A stretch of DNA of 64,000 nt, taken from Dichetophora obliterata. Its lineage: Eukaryota; Arthropoda; Insecta; Diptera; Sciomyzidae. The position numbers and the translations under genes are program-made. Shown here piece after piece: positions 22,684 to 34,967 of this stretch; the stretch's first letter is position 1; each line of letters begins with the position of its first letter. Below the pieces are notes generated by a model. That model was not told where the DNA came from. It worked only from the letters and a program-made list of their open reading frames with translations, and did no database searches. The DNA lies in NCBI GenBank assembly GCA_963920525.1, contig OY986435.1:221644899-221708898 (forward strand), read 5' to 3'.

Positions 22684-25600
22684 ATCGATTTCCAACAACT
22701 TTTCGATAATGCTCATGAAAGCGTTGATATTGCAGTTGCTCTCTTCTACGATATAATTTTTGACTGCTTCACACAATCTGTCCCCTTCACCAGGCAGAAA
22801 AACTTTTCGTCATGTGCTCCCTGGTGCAATAAGGAACTACTTGTACTCCGTTACAAAAGAAACAAACTTTGGCGCGCATACTTCATTTCTCGTTCTTCTC
22901 GTGATCGCACAAATTATCTTCACGCCTTTAACCTTTTTTCCGCACTCTGTGAAACGATATATGAGTCTTATCCTGCTCATACTACTTACTTACTTTGCTA
23001 CAACCGTATGTCGGTCTTGGCCTCATCTAAGAATTTGCGCCAGCCATTTCTGTCTTTCGCTTGCTGGCGCCAGTTGGAAATTCCAAGCTTCGTCAGGTTG
23101 TCCTCTACTTCGTCTTTCCAACGAAGATGCGGTCGTCCTCTTCTGCGTTGACCGCCGCTAGGTACCGAATCGAATGTTTTCTTCACTGGAGCATCGTCTT
23201 TCATGCGCTGAACATGACCAAGCCAGCGAAGCCGCTCAATTTTAATGCGTTTGACTATGTCGATGTCAGCGTACAGCTCATACAGCTCATCATTCCACCG
23301 TATTCGGTACTCGCCACTGACGCAGATTGGTCCGTAGATCTTACTAAGAATCTTTCTCTCGAATGCTCCTAAAGTCCTTTCATCTGAACTGCCCAGCGTC
23401 CAGGTTTGTGATGCATAGAGTAGGACGGGCATGATGAGCGATTTACTGGGACTGTTTGTTTGTTGACACCAAGTATTTCGTCTTATCTGCATTCACTGCC
23501 AGACTCATTCGACTTGACTCTCTTTCTAATCTGAAAAATGCTGCACTGACTTCGCTCGCGCGTATTATGGCCAATGATATCGATGTTATCAGCATACGCA
23601 AGCAGTATAACACTCTTGTAGAATATTGTGCCACTGCATCTCAGGTCAGCAGCTCGGATGATCTTTTCCATCATTAGGTTGAAAAAGTCGCACGATAAGG
23701 AATCACCTTGTCTGAAACCTCGTTTGGTAACAAATGGTGCGGAGAGGTCCTTCCCGATTTTAACTGCACTGCTGGTGTTGCTCAGTGTCATCTTGCAAAG
23801 TCGTATTCGTTTTGCAGGAATACCAAATTCAGACATGGTGGAGTACAGGTGCTTCCTTATTGGGCTTTATATCGAAGGCGGCTTTGTAGTCGACAAAACG
23901 ATGGTGGGTGTCGACTTGTTTTTCTTGAGTCTTCTCCAAGATTTGTCGTAGCGTGAAAATCTGGTCGATGGTGGACTTTCCAGGTCTGAAGCCACACTGA
24001 TACGGTCCGATCAGTTCGTTTACAATGGGCTTCAATCTTTCACATAAAACGCTCGACAGGACTTTATATGCGATATTAAGAAGGCTTATCCCACGGTAAT
24101 TGGCACAGATAGTGGGATCGCCTTTCTTGTGGATTGGGCAGAGCACACTGAGATTCCAATCGTTCGGAATGCATTATTCTGACCTTATTCTGGCTCGTAA
24201 ATGCAATTGAATAGAGCTTCGCCTCCGTTCTTAAACAGCTCAGCAGGTAAGCCGTCAGCTCCCGCGGCTTTGTTATTTCTAAGCCGAGCTATAGCTGTCA
24301 GAACTTCATCATAGTCGGGCAGCGGAACCTCGACACTGTCATCCGTAATTTTGGTTTCCGGGATTTCATCTCTATTGGCGGGATTGTTGTCAGCGTCGCC
24401 ATTTAGAAGCTTAGAGAAGTGTTCCTTCCATAACGTCAGTGTACTCTGGACAGCTGTCACTAGATTCCCGTTTTCATCCTTGCAGGAAGAGGCCCCGGTC
24501 TTAAAACCATCGGCAAGGCGTCTTTTTTTCGAAAAATTTTTGGTCCTCATTCCTGTCACCATACATCTCAATATTCTCCTGCTCGCGCTTTTCTGCCTCT
24601 TTTTTTCCGCCTGAAAATACGTTTCTCTTCCCTCCTCTTTTCTTGCTCATATTCAAACTAAATTGTTGTCGGATCCTAAAAGCTTCTACACAAAATCAAA
24701 AAAGAATCTGACAACTACCCATCTACCCTTGCTTTTTCGGACATCTCCTCAGACAATCCGGAAATAATTGCAAACTTATTTGCAAATTTTTCAGTCAGTC
24801 ATACGCAAATTATAACGATGAACTGAACTAAGATAATTTTTCTGTGTTAAGGAACTGTTCTCAAACGTCGCTGACTTCTGTTGATATTTCATTAGGTGAT
24901 GTGTTAGGAAAGATAAATAATCAAAAGTACGATTATTCTGCTGAACCCGATGGTTTGCCTGCTATCAAAAGTTCACGAACTTGTTGGCTCATCCCCTATT
25001 GGCTCTTTTTCAACTTTCTATTTCTAATTCAGTTTTTCCTTAGTTTTGGAAGAGTTCGTACATGAAAATTGTGCATAAAAAAGTACCTAGAAATGATATT
25101 TCCGATTACAGATCTATTGCAAAAGTGTCCTGTACTCCCAACATTTTTGAAAGTATTATCTATGACATTCTCTTTTTCCATTGCAAATCTATTTTTACTC
25201 CTAGTCAACACGGCTTCCTCAAGAAAAGATCGACTACCACTAACCTTACATAATTTGTTTCTACCGGTTTTAGTAAGGCGTTCGACAAAATCTCGCACAC
25301 TATCATCCTTCTTAAGCTTAAAGCCTTTGCTTTTCCATCACTGTTTATATCATGAATTATATCATATCTCAAAGAATTCCGTTATAATGTCATCTTTCTA
25401 TTTTCCAATTCAGAGTCTTTTACAGATACCTCTGGTGTCCCACAAGGTAGTCACCTTAGTCCTTTGTGGTTCGTTTTAACAATCTCTGATGTAGATTGAA
25501 TCATCCAAGATTCCAATCTCTCTGTCTATGCAAGCCAAAAAAATTTTCTTGAGCTCAACGTCAGTAAATATCAAGCAATTACATATTCACGCAAGCGTCT

Positions 25601-26000
25601 CCAGCTTCCGAATAAAACTTTTTATTTACTCGGCAAGCCAGTACCCCCTGCAAGCTATTTAAGGGACTTAGGTGTAATACGTGACAAGGAACTTAATTTC
25701 AGGTCTCATATTGATAATATCATTAGTAGAGCAAACTCTGCACTGGGTTTCGTGAAACACTCCAATCCTTACGTGACTAAATCTCTCTACCTTACCTTTG
25801 TTAATACCATCCTCGAATATGCCAGCCAGGTTTGGTTTCCTATCTACAACACCCATTCTGTGCGAATCGAAGACTTTCAATGAAGATTCATTCTCTTTAC
25901 ACTTCGCGGTCTTCATGGTTCTGACAGTTTCAACCGCCTGAAGTTATGCAGACCGCCTGAAGTTGATTAACATGCATACTCATGCAAAAGCCTGGTGATT
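22684..26000 (+). pseudogene. Jockey-like LINE ORF2 remnant, interrupted by a second LINE
   Basis: From 22684 the plus strand reads cleanly for about 100 codons (linker before RT: IDFQQLFDNAHESVDIAVAL ... CAPWCNKELLVLRYKRNKLW). It stops at 22981, where LINE copy 2 is inserted, and resumes in the same frame at 24652 (IQTKLLSDPKSFYTK). RT blocks follow in changing frames: YSAEPDGLPAI (24937), VPRNDISDYRSIAKVSC (25080), TPSQHGFLKKRSTT, GFSKAFDKISHTII, DTSGVPQGSHLSPLWF, and C-terminal SYLRDLGVIRDKELNFRSHI and TILEYASQVWFPIYN. Many frameshifts and stops exist and the YADD box is degraded (SVYA near 25524). It is a dead retrotransposon. Confidence 0.8.
22982..24643 (-). mobile_element. 5'-truncated LINE, copy 2, inserted in the jockey-like LINE
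   Basis: The same family as 9420-10954 and same orientation. The 8-bp duplication TGCTCATA lies at 22974-22981 and 24644-24651. The 3' tail is an ACTTACTTACTT microsatellite (minus strand TAAG repeats). It extends further 5' than copy 1, with an upstream block (KTGASSCKDENGNLV, LTLWKEHFSKLLNGD) before NNKAAGADGLPAELFKNGGE. The RT box here is LAYADNID with the second Asp replaced by Asn. Relative to copy 1 it lacks about 188 bp (copy 1 positions 9882-10069), so the C-terminal region is joined to the RT end by a deletion. It is an inactive copy. Confidence 0.85.
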
Positions 26001-27106
26001 AGTATCGGCTCTGTACATATTTCCTTTGCTGCATCCCAGCTGTTCCTGTTGATTCTACCTAGTGTTCCTATTAGTCCATGTCCTGTCTCTGTAGAAGCAA
26101 TTGAATCTAAGAAATGAGGAATAAAGAGGAGTTGCGTCTTCTCTTCCTCATTCTCAGTAAAATTTCTATCGCTTTTTTCAGACTGACAGAGGATATACTG
26201 CTACCACCGGCCATAACCAAACATAGTCTTGTTGCCTCAGTGGTATATTCCATTCTTTCACAGAACTTCCTAAAGCTGGCCTGCTTTGCTGCCCTTATCT
26301 CTTTGTTATATTGAGTTAAGGTACTCCTATATTCTGACCATTTCCCGGTTCTCTATTTGCCCGATTTAATAATCTACGAACATTCGTTCTTAGTTAAGAT
26401 AAGTTTTTGTTCCACCAAGAAATATAATATATGATAAGAATTACTTAAAATTATAATATTAAAATAACTTCTCTCAATATCTTCTATGAAACAAAACAGA
26501 ATATTAATATGTTATTTTAAAATTATTGTTGAAGAAATTCTTATAAAAATTTGTAAAAGGTTTGATTTGCATTTTCCGAAAGGTAAAAGTGTCGTTAATA
26601 TTATTTTGAAATTGTTTTTGGACCCAAAAATTGGAAAACATACCACAGCCCATTTATTCTAAATAAATACCAAATTATTGGGACAGAATACATATTTTAG
26701 TTTTTTTTTAAATTTAACTGCATTTGTCAAACAAATCATTGATAGTGGGTCTCGTAGGTATGTTTTATTTTTAAGATTGTGTTATAGAAATTACAAAAAT
26801 AACCATTTTTTTAATGCACAAATATTTTCTGGAGGAAATATGGGGATTTAGAGAAACCTAATACAATAGGGGTCTTCTCGATGTCTAGCATAATTATGAG
26901 AGCACAGATTATAACAATTCTATACTAAAATATCCAATGGATCGAAAACACCCTATTTTACAAGTGCAGTATAGTAAAATCAGCAGCTCAAAGAACTCTA
27001 TAATTGGCTGCACTTCACGCTCATTCCACTTTCTGTTGGGATGCACTCTCATTCTCTGCTCTCTCATTATAAACACAGGGTTGCATTTCAAAAACTATAC
27101 ACTCAC
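26001..27106. other. AT-rich DNA downstream of the jockey-like LINE
   Basis: The first 300 bp may be LINE 3' sequence but cannot be read. The rest shows no gene. CAGTAGCGTAAACTGG at about 27108 could be the end of a Tc1-like element whose gene fragment follows. Confidence 0.3.
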
Positions 27107-27466
27107 AGTAGCGTAAACTGGCTTTTTTCTCACGAGCGGCGATGGGTAGTTGTCAGAATTAGCTGTTCATGCAATTAATCAAAGAAAAGTTAAAAATAAG
27201 CACATGGCTTGTCAGCAGCAGCAAACTACAACTCCTTTAGCTGTTTTTGACAACTACCAATCGCCAAAAAACTGTCACGGCTACCTTGTCAAATAGTTCT
27301 ACCATGACTCAGAGTATCGCCGTATCCTTATCCGGGTTTCAGTGTAACATACATCGGAAATATTGTACGGTTTTTTTTACTTGTATTTTGTTGTTGCGGC
27401 AGTGTACGCATTGCATATTTCCTATTCTTGCACCGTGCAACTTCATATCATCGTCATAGAGAATAC

Positions 27467-27770
27467 CCCTAATGTATTTAGTGATGCCACCTTGTGCTGA
27501 AATTATAGCTGCTGTGTGTTGGGGCATGCTCTCTCTATGCAATTTTGCATTTTGTTGTGATTCCGTGTCGTAATGACATTTTTTGATAAGAGTTTCAATC
27601 AACTGACGCTTGGCGGTAGCTTTTAGGTGAGCTCCCATATGTTTTCTATGGGGTTCATGTCCGGAGACGTCACTGGCCAGGGAAAAACAGTAATGTTTTT
27701 TTCGGCTAGGAATGCGGTAACACTTCTGGCTTTGCATTGAAATGTACTGGTTATCACAAGACACCATTTC
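27467..27770 (-). pseudogene. Tc1-like transposase C-terminal fragment
   Basis: Minus-strand reading gives VTAFLAEKNITVFPWPVTSP, then DMNPIENIWELT with the catalytic Glu box, a stop, and after a frameshift LKATAKRQL, MPQHTAAIISAQGGITKY, the usual Tc1 C-terminus (SMPRR...GGxTKY). The N-terminal two thirds are absent. It is unrelated in sequence to the intact Tc1 element at 49401-51074. Confidence 0.7.
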
Positions 27771-27822
27771 TTGAGCTGTAGTAGTACCCGAGTTTCCAGT
27801 AAAATGTTTTTTTCACATAAGT

Positions 27823-28030
27823 AGGCCTTTGTAGTCTAGTGAAGAGTGCGCTAGAATGTCAATTCAGAGGTCCTTGGTTCGAATACAGGTTCGACCATGG
27901 TTCCTTTCGCTTTCTTTGTTCTTCACTACATTTAAGAATTAGTGAAACAAAAAATCCACTGCTAAATTGTGGAAAACGTGGAATTAAAGGACAAGAACAA
28001 CTGAGGACTAGAAATGCTTACCGTGGTTAA
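27823..28030 (+). mobile_element. tRNA-derived SINE or tRNA pseudogene
   Basis: The head (27823-27897) looks like a tRNA: an A-box-like TAGTCTAGTG at 27832-27841 and a B box GGTTCGAATAC at 27876-27886, with spacing normal for an internal polymerase III promoter. The anticodon-loop region TGTCAAT would suggest Asp ancestry, but the acceptor stem does not pair well. A tail without coding potential follows. No 3' target duplication was resolved. Confidence 0.5.
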
Positions 28031-28121
28031 GGCATAACACTAGCCTCGGTTATAAGCAAATCAAATTGCCTTTCACGTTTGTTCCGCCTAATCGATAATT
28101 CACGTATAATTCCTATCAATT

Positions 28122-28202
28122 CTTCCTCTAATAATCTATCCCTTTCCTTTCAGGTCAATGACCAAACGTTGTTTGTATAAGGCGCATGCCTATGATCTTT
28201 TT
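28122..28202 (+). repeat. Dispersed repeat, copy 2 of 2
   Basis: Matches 1631-1712 with scattered differences. It follows the SINE-like head by about 90 bp and could be part of a longer composite repeat. Confidence 0.6.
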
Positions 28203-29736
28203 TTTTAAAAAATAAACTGTTTTGCAAAAGCTACGGATAGTGCTAACAATACAGCGCTATATAAGCGACATAAAAATTTAACTGTTGGATAAGGCTAACA
28301 TAGTTCTGTGCTTTAGTGTTAAATTCTCTAATGTATCCATCCAAGTTTGGCATCTTCTTAAGTGTTGCTCGTACTTTCATCATCATCTTGCACAATATTT
28401 AAAACTTTTTCATGATGATTCCCAGCACTAGCCTTCGCTTCTTTTAAATCTTTTTATAAAATGCCCCTTCCCCAAATGCACTTTTTGTAGTTTATCCCTG
28501 ACAGACATTATAGCCAGCTTTGCTTTTCTCAACACAGCACCAACAACATGGGGACAGCAACAGCAACATTTAATTTGGTTACGCTGCAACAAAAGTTCTT
28601 AATTGCATTCCTATTTATTAGCCAACATTGTGAACGTTTTGTTTTTGACTCTTTATCGAGAAGAATGTTTATTAATATTTTGAAATTTTTTTTAGTTTCA
28701 CTTTTGTTGGCATTTGATTTCATTAAATTCTTGTAATTACATTTTTTATTTTATGGCATTTTTATTTTCTTCGTTCGGGTAAATTTTTCTATGATTACTA
28801 AGTGTCCATAATTATTTTTATTAAATGAACTAAGTGGTAATATTCATCTTCCTTTTTAGTTAATTTAGTGAAATATTGCAAACAGCTTACGAAGATTTTG
28901 TAAGTCAATGGAGGTTATTTAAAAAATGTTATTTTGGCAGAAAGATAAAAGCTTATTAAGTTTTAAAAGTCAGATATTTTAAAAATCTATATAGGGTAGA
29001 AATAAATGGTAAAAAACAATGCTTTTAAAAAGGTCATATTCAAGCTGTAGCAATCATACAAATTTGCAAAAATTCATCAAAATCAGATCTGAAAAATGAC
29101 CTGAGCTACGTTGCACGCAACGCGAAGGAAAAATAACGTTTCGACAAAAAAGCTTTCTTCGCTAAGGTTGGTTTCTAGTTTCTCATGCAGAAAAAACAAA
29201 AATTTTTAATAATTATTTTCAAGTCCTTTTATTACACAGTGACACACTGAATATAATTCTTTTATATCACTACTAGCAAATACCCGCTGCTATCGCTGCT
29301 TCGCCTGCGATAAAAATATTAAATATGTTGAATATTTTCATGAAAGAATTTAAAATCTTAAAATTATTATATTATATTTCACTGTAGTCAAATAATTATT
29401 GAAAAGGACCATTTTCCCCCAGGAATCTATCTGTGTTTAATATAAAAAACAACATTTTCATTTTGTTTTATTCAAAACTATCTTTATCCAAAGTATCTAT
29501 ATCACACATTGATTACTAAAGCCACAAAATGCTATCCTTTTTAAATCCAACTTTTATCAACACAGAAAACTTTATATGTCCTTGTGTGGACTAATCGAAA
29601 TTTGATGTCAATTCTTTGCTATTCTCTCTTGAACTGCTCTTCTTCGCGTTTCTGTAAGCGTCTCTTGCTCACGAATAAAAACAAAATATGTAACAGCATA
29701 TATGACAAAAATGTACAGTGTATAAAATTGTATATA
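28203..29736. other. AT-rich DNA with a repeat-start motif
   Basis: No gene seen. ACTAGCAAATACCCGCTGCT at about 29272 resembles repeat starts at 2922 (ACTAGCTTAAACCCGG) and 44540 (ACTAGCTGATATACCCGG). A block at 29583-29685 (ACTGCTCTTCTTCGCGTTTC) has a divergent copy at about 40506-40600. Confidence 0.4.
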
Positions 29737-30954
29737 TGGGCAATTCCATAGAAAAGTCTACCGTGATCAAAAAATTGAAACTTATAAAAACTTATTATTT
29801 GATGAGAGAAACATTTTATTATACTAAGAGAAACATTTTAATTTTATTAATGAAAGCCATGTATACAGAAATTCATTTACCATGATGATCAAAGCGTCTG
29901 CACTGTTTCACAAATGTAGTTTTTTTTCGTACGTGTTTAGTAAATGTTCTGTAAACTTTTTTGTTTTACAGCCCTATTCTGGCAGCTTAACTAAGCTCAC
30001 CACATTAACAAAATAGTTAATATTAACTATTTGTTAAGGTTTCGTATTCTGCTGCAACTTTAAAAGCTCTTTTCCTTACAATTTTGTTAATAACAGAAAG
30101 AGTCTTAACAACGAATGAAAAGTATGTGCTTAGATAGAAAATTGTTGTGAAAATAATAAAAAATACAAATTTTAATATAATATTGAGTTTAAATACATTA
30201 AACTGAAAAATGAAAGAATTTTTTACTTATTTTAAGTGTTGATAATGAAATCTTTCAGTAGCCGTGGCAAATTTTTCAAGCGCTTGCAAAGTCACAAGCT
30301 GCACTCGAAGCATCTGTTTATATAGCGCATCTCTTCTTTCAACAGGCATATCGATTTTCACCATGCATGGTGAACTTTAAAAGCTTTTTAAGCTTTTATG
30401 TTGTTAATGATTTTTAAGAATACCAACATTTACATAACATAACAATCAGCTTAACAAGAGCTCCTTAACTATTTCTTGTTAAGTTAACAACCAGAATAGG
30501 GCTGTTAGTAAAAATGGAAGGCATTGGCTAAAGGTAATGAAAAATGGATGAGGCAAGGAAAGAACAATATATTAAATTGAGTTTTTGATTACTGAATTAC
30601 ATAATTCCCTAACTTCCTAATTACCTTATAACCCAATTGAACTACAATGGAAATTTCATATCCTAACGGCAGATTCTAAAGTACTAAAGTAGTAAACTAT
30701 AAGTCAGAGAGTTTGTCCAATTCTGTAATCCAAGTCAAAAATTAGTTCCGTTTTTTGTAACGTAACGCCAGCACATATTTTTGCTTATATCTTTAAATCC
30801 TAAAGGTCGATTGTAGTCATTACTTTTACTTAATATAGTGCTACTTAATTGCTACACAAATGTAAAAAGCCTTTTTAAAAATTACACATTTTCAATCTTT
30901 TTTCTTAATATATCTTCGTACAAATCATTCGTAACGCCAGTTTGGAAATGCCCA
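29737..30954. mobile_element. TIR element, TGGGCAATTCCA-type ends
   Basis: Ends TGGGCAATTCCA and inverse TGGGCATTTCCA, flanked by TA. It contains the 536-bp MITE at 29969-30504. No open frame was found. Short ends make this call moderate. Confidence 0.4.
29969..30504. mobile_element. MITE with CAGCCCTATTCTGG ends
   Basis: A perfect 14-bp inverted terminal repeat CAGCCCTATTCTGG flanked by TTA on both sides (29966-29968, 30505-30507). The inside holds TTAACAAG/CTTGTTAA motifs near both ends and no coding frame. The 3-bp duplication would suit a PIF/Harbinger-type source. Confidence 0.7.
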
Positions 30955-31213
30955 TATGCAAAATATTAACAACAAAACAAATTGATTTTGAACATTAGCT
31001 ATATCCTTGCGGTGAAGTCTAGGTGATCAAACAATTTAGATTTACAAAGAGCTGTTAGTTGCTATATAGAGAAATTAAAAGTGGATACAGAAAATGTTCG
31101 TTTCTTCTTCTCAACATTACCGTGCCCTGGAAAAAAAAAATTTGCAAAAAACAAATAATTTGCGCTCCACCTTACTGTATATTCATATGCCAGTTTTTGT
31201 TACACTACACATT

Positions 31214-31372
31214 TAAGGCGGATTCACTGATCACCTCTAGCATGTTTTGCAAGTTTTTTTTTTATGAAATTTCCTCTCAGAGAGAGAACTTGCTGCACGC
31301 TCTTCAACTTGATTAACATTATTTTAATTCACACAAAAACTTTCTGAAGGCTATCAGTGAATCCAGCTTTAG
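31214..31372. mobile_element. Short MITE, GGATTCACTGAT ends
   Basis: The left end TAAGGCGGATTCACTGAT and right inverse TAAAGCTGGATTCACTGAT form an imperfect inverted repeat. A related single end (GGGATTCACTGATCACGG) lies at about 40443, beside another repeat shared with 29583-29685. Confidence 0.45.
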
Positions 31373-31794
31373 TGTACACAGCGCTCATGAATACATACTC
31401 AAGATGAGAGAGCATAAATGTGCAAAGCTGCCCGACCAGTGTGACCAGAAGATTTTTGAAAAAATATGCTTTTTGTTAAAAAAAAATATGTTAAATATTT
31501 CACTTTCAATTTTTATATTCCACAAAAATATTCCACTTTCAATTTCAAAGATATATATCTAAATAAGTCTAAATATGCATATAAAAAAACACAGAAGCAA
31601 GTTTAAAAACATTTATTTATTTGATTGCTATCGCACTTATATTTATTTTCTTCTTCTATAAAAAATTATAAACATTGTTATGGTTTTTTGAATTTTAAGT
31701 AACGATATACAATATACAAAACTTAAATTCAGGCACATCTTCGAGGTCAGTTCTTAAATTGTTGCTTGTATTATTATCATAGAAATTCGCATTT

Positions 31795-32090
31795 CTAAAT
31801 TTTTTTTATTAAGCTATCTGGTATTTGACAGGCATTACAACACTTTTTTTGAGCATGCAGCCATGTTTTTACATTCAACAAATTATTTAAGAGTTTTTCT
31901 TGCATTCTATTTCGAATTTTTGTTTAAATAAGAAAGATTCATATAACTAAAAATGTTCTCAACCTCAGCATTGCTAAATGGTAAGCTAAGCGAGAAAAGC
32001 ACAAATTTTGATAAATCTTCAGATTCCGAACTTTGATCAATAACTTTTTCTGCTTTATTGTTTTGAATCCACATCTTAAAATAGTTAAAA
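31795..32090 (-). pseudogene. hAT transposase C-terminal dimerisation domain
   Basis: The minus strand encodes LSKFVLFSLSLPFSNAEVEN then IFSYMN, the hallmark LPxSNAEVERxFSxMN motif of the hAT C-terminal domain. A frameshift leads to KIRNRMQEKLLNNLLNVKTW and CCNACQIPDSLIKKI before a stop at 31795-31797. The domain holds hAT transposases together as multimers. The catalytic core upstream is missing or displaced by the MITE insertion. Confidence 0.75.
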
Positions 32091-32113
32091 GAAATAGCTA
32101 TTGTTAGCAATAA

Positions 32114-32458
32114 TAGTGGTATTCACGATGTGGTGCATTTGTGATAAATTTTTGCAAAATTTACAATACTTACAACTTATTGTAATCGAACCTTCGGTAA
32201 AGTACATATTGTATTTTTAAAATCAATTATATTAATTTTTATTAAATAAACTCACAGCGTAGCCTTTAGCTTGCTCCATGCTGAGTAGAAATGCTTGTAC
32301 AATCAGCTGATCTCATACACAACTTGTATATTTTCCACAGGGTTGTATATTGAAAACTGAATTTTGTTTTTGTTATATTAAAAAATTTACTACAAATATC
32401 AAATTTATCAAAAATACACAATACAAGGGAAAATACAACACATCGTGAATACCCCCTA
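32114..32458. mobile_element. MITE with TAGTGGTATTCACGATGTG ends
   Basis: The left end TAGTGGTATTCACGATGTG and right inverse TAGGGGGTATTCACGATGTG form a near-perfect inverted repeat beginning with TA. It sits inside the hAT at 31437-32858. The outer GGGGTATTCACG motif is shared with 53270-53690, also inside a hAT. Confidence 0.65.
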
Positions 32459-33040
32459 ATGTTTTCTTAAGTAAATTACTTGCTGCTGTAACATAATCCA
32501 TAAAAAAAGTCTAACCAAACAAACATATAAGCAAATTTACTTCACTTTTTAAGCTGCGTGAAGTTATTGCATGAATTGCAATAAAATTGACAACGAAGAA
32601 GTTAACCACAAAATGAATTCATTATATTGCGTTTTACAAGGTGGTTCAGAGATAAACAAAAAAATGTCGATAGCCAAAAAACAACACATTTAGTAACTAA
32701 ATAGACATTTTTTTATTGCAATTTTTGTGAATTTTGAAAAATATAATCATACGAAAAATATTCCACTTTTTATGCTGCATATTTTTATAAAAAAAAATAT
32801 GCTTCCCGAAGCTAAAATATGCCAAAGTGGAATATAATATTCCACTCTGGTCACACTGTGCCCGACACTGCAATAGAAAAAAATGAGAAAAATTATATCA
32901 GAGGAAAAGAGAGAAAAAACTTTATGCTGCTTGTGTGCAGTGTTGCCACTCACTGCAGTTTCTTCGTAGCAAAAAATGTATCAAGTCTTGCTGCAATGTA
33001 GCCAAAAAATTTTAAGCCTAGCTTAACCCTCCGTCATGCA

Positions 33041-34542
33041 TAATGTTACCAACTATACTTACTTTGTAAGTATCATACTTATTTTCAGCTTCATATACTT
33101 ACTAAAATTCCATACTTATAAGTATACTTACTTTTAAGATTTATACTTAATTATGCTTACTTTTCAGCTCTGGTTGAACGTTTTTGCAAAAGCGGAAAAA
33201 GTTTGAAAATTGTTATCAACAGCGATAAAAATACAGACTGTTTTATTATTTTAAAAAATAATATTGAATACAGCTGTGTCGAATTTTACATTTTTTTAAT
33301 GACAAGACCTGAAATACTAAGGGTGTAGTCTAGTTCGTCAGCTAAAAATAGGCTATTTTTGGGAATTTTTCATGAGCTTGCTATGAAAGATATGTTTATA
33401 TAAGTTGTTAGGAATAATAAATGAAATCTTGAATTACAAAAATAAAAAAATTTTATTAATGTTTTTTAATATTTTTGAAGGCAGGTCGGCTCCCACACGA
33501 TATCTTGGCATCTTTTTATCTGAAACAAAAAACCGAGGTGTTTTACATATAATATGACAAGGACTATAAAATAGACTATTAATAATAATTTTTAGCAATT
33601 GTTTTTAACTTTAAGTAACAAAAAAAAAATGAAAAATGATTTGTTTCGCTGTTATGTGTAAAAAAATATAGAAAACATCAATCTTTTAACACGATTATAT
33701 TCTATTTTGAAAGTAGTTTTGTGTTAAAAATGTGGTTAAAAATTCAGAAGGATCAGCCCACGGGTTCCGGAGAAATAGTGTGGGGCGTCCGTGAAAACGT
33801 AGCTTAAAGTTTTTTAAATGCGTTCTAATATGAGTTCTGGTAGAGTAAGCTTTGGGTTGAAAAAAATTACTTATACTGCTCGGATCTTCATAAAAATTTA
33901 ATACAATATTCTTAGATACATATACATTCGAAAAATGTAAAAAAAAAAACTTTCGAAAGTGACCAATTAGACTTAAGCCTTAAATAAAATTTACAGCCAA
34001 GAAAAATACGATTTCAAGCAAAAAGAAAAAAAAAACAAATTAATGTAGCGCTTCAATTCAGTGACAGTGAGAGCGAATAATGATAACTTTTCTTTGGTCT
34101 CTGTATACATTTGAGTGTGATTTTTTTATTTTTTTTTTTATTTAACTACTTTGAAAGTGCGTATAACTTTTTACTTTTGTTTATGCTTTTTGTTTTGTTT
34201 TTAAACTATTTTAAGTATTAGAAATATATATGAATTTCAAATATATAAAATTAATATTTTGTTTTTTTTTCATCTGAAGACTTTTTGGTTTTAGATAGAT
34301 TGCATATACAAAACTTTTTAAGAAGAACAAATAGAGGATGTGACAATATTTAAAGAATATTGTGGGTTCTATTGATTTTAATATAAATTAGTAAATTATA
34401 TCAAAAAATTATTCAATTTATTTTTCTAAGGTAAAATACTTACTTACACTTATTTAAAAAAATTATACTTACTTATACTTACTTTTCAGTGTTTTAAGAT
34501 GCAAATATACTTATTTTTTAATAACATGAGTTGGTAGCATTA
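33041..34542. mobile_element. hAT-type MITE inserted in the piggyBac left end
   Basis: The ends are TAATGTTACCAACT and inverse TAATGCTACCAACT, flanked by a perfect 8-bp duplication GTCATGCA (33033-33040, 34543-34550). Subterminal ACTTACTT motifs are repeated at both sides, as in hAT elements. No coding frame is present in 1502 bp. Confidence 0.85.
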
Positions 34543-34967
34543 GTCATGCACATGTATCTGGCCAGATATTTTACTAATTTAACTGTGATTTAAATATATT
34601 TCTAATTGAGCTAGGGGTTTAAGTCTCCAGGTACCCTCTACAAATATTGTTAGGTATCGTTTTATGAAAAAAAAAACACATTAAAAAAAACAACAAACAA
34701 AATTTATGTGAATTTTTTCATCTATACATCGTATACATAGCGTATGTATCTGGCCAGATACACACACACTTTGTATGAAGAGTACTGTACTTTATTGGTA
34801 TTTTTTATTTTTCTCTGCGTTTGTTTACTCAAATCACTCTTACAGCAATGGAGGCAAGCACAGACAAGGGTTTTTTTTTTTGTTTTTATATTTTTTCGCT
34901 TCAGTTGCATAGTGAACTTTGAAAGGTACAGACAATAATTTACGGAAGAATTTTTATTCGAAAAAAA

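Larger units (their letters stand above)
31437..32858 (-). mobile_element. hAT transposon with perfect 8-bp target duplication
   Basis: The ends are CAGTGTGACCAGA and its exact inverse, with TGCCCGAC on both sides (31429-31436 and 32859-32866). Inside are transposase remnants (31795-32090) and a further MITE (32114-32458). The target is itself the end of a second hAT-like family: removal gives GCAAAGCTGCCCGACACTG, the inverse of the terminus of the element at 42867-43827. Confidence 0.85.

Noticed and set aside
27823..27897. Functional tRNA gene
   Set aside because: A and B boxes are present, but the acceptor stem does not pair and a SINE-like tail follows.
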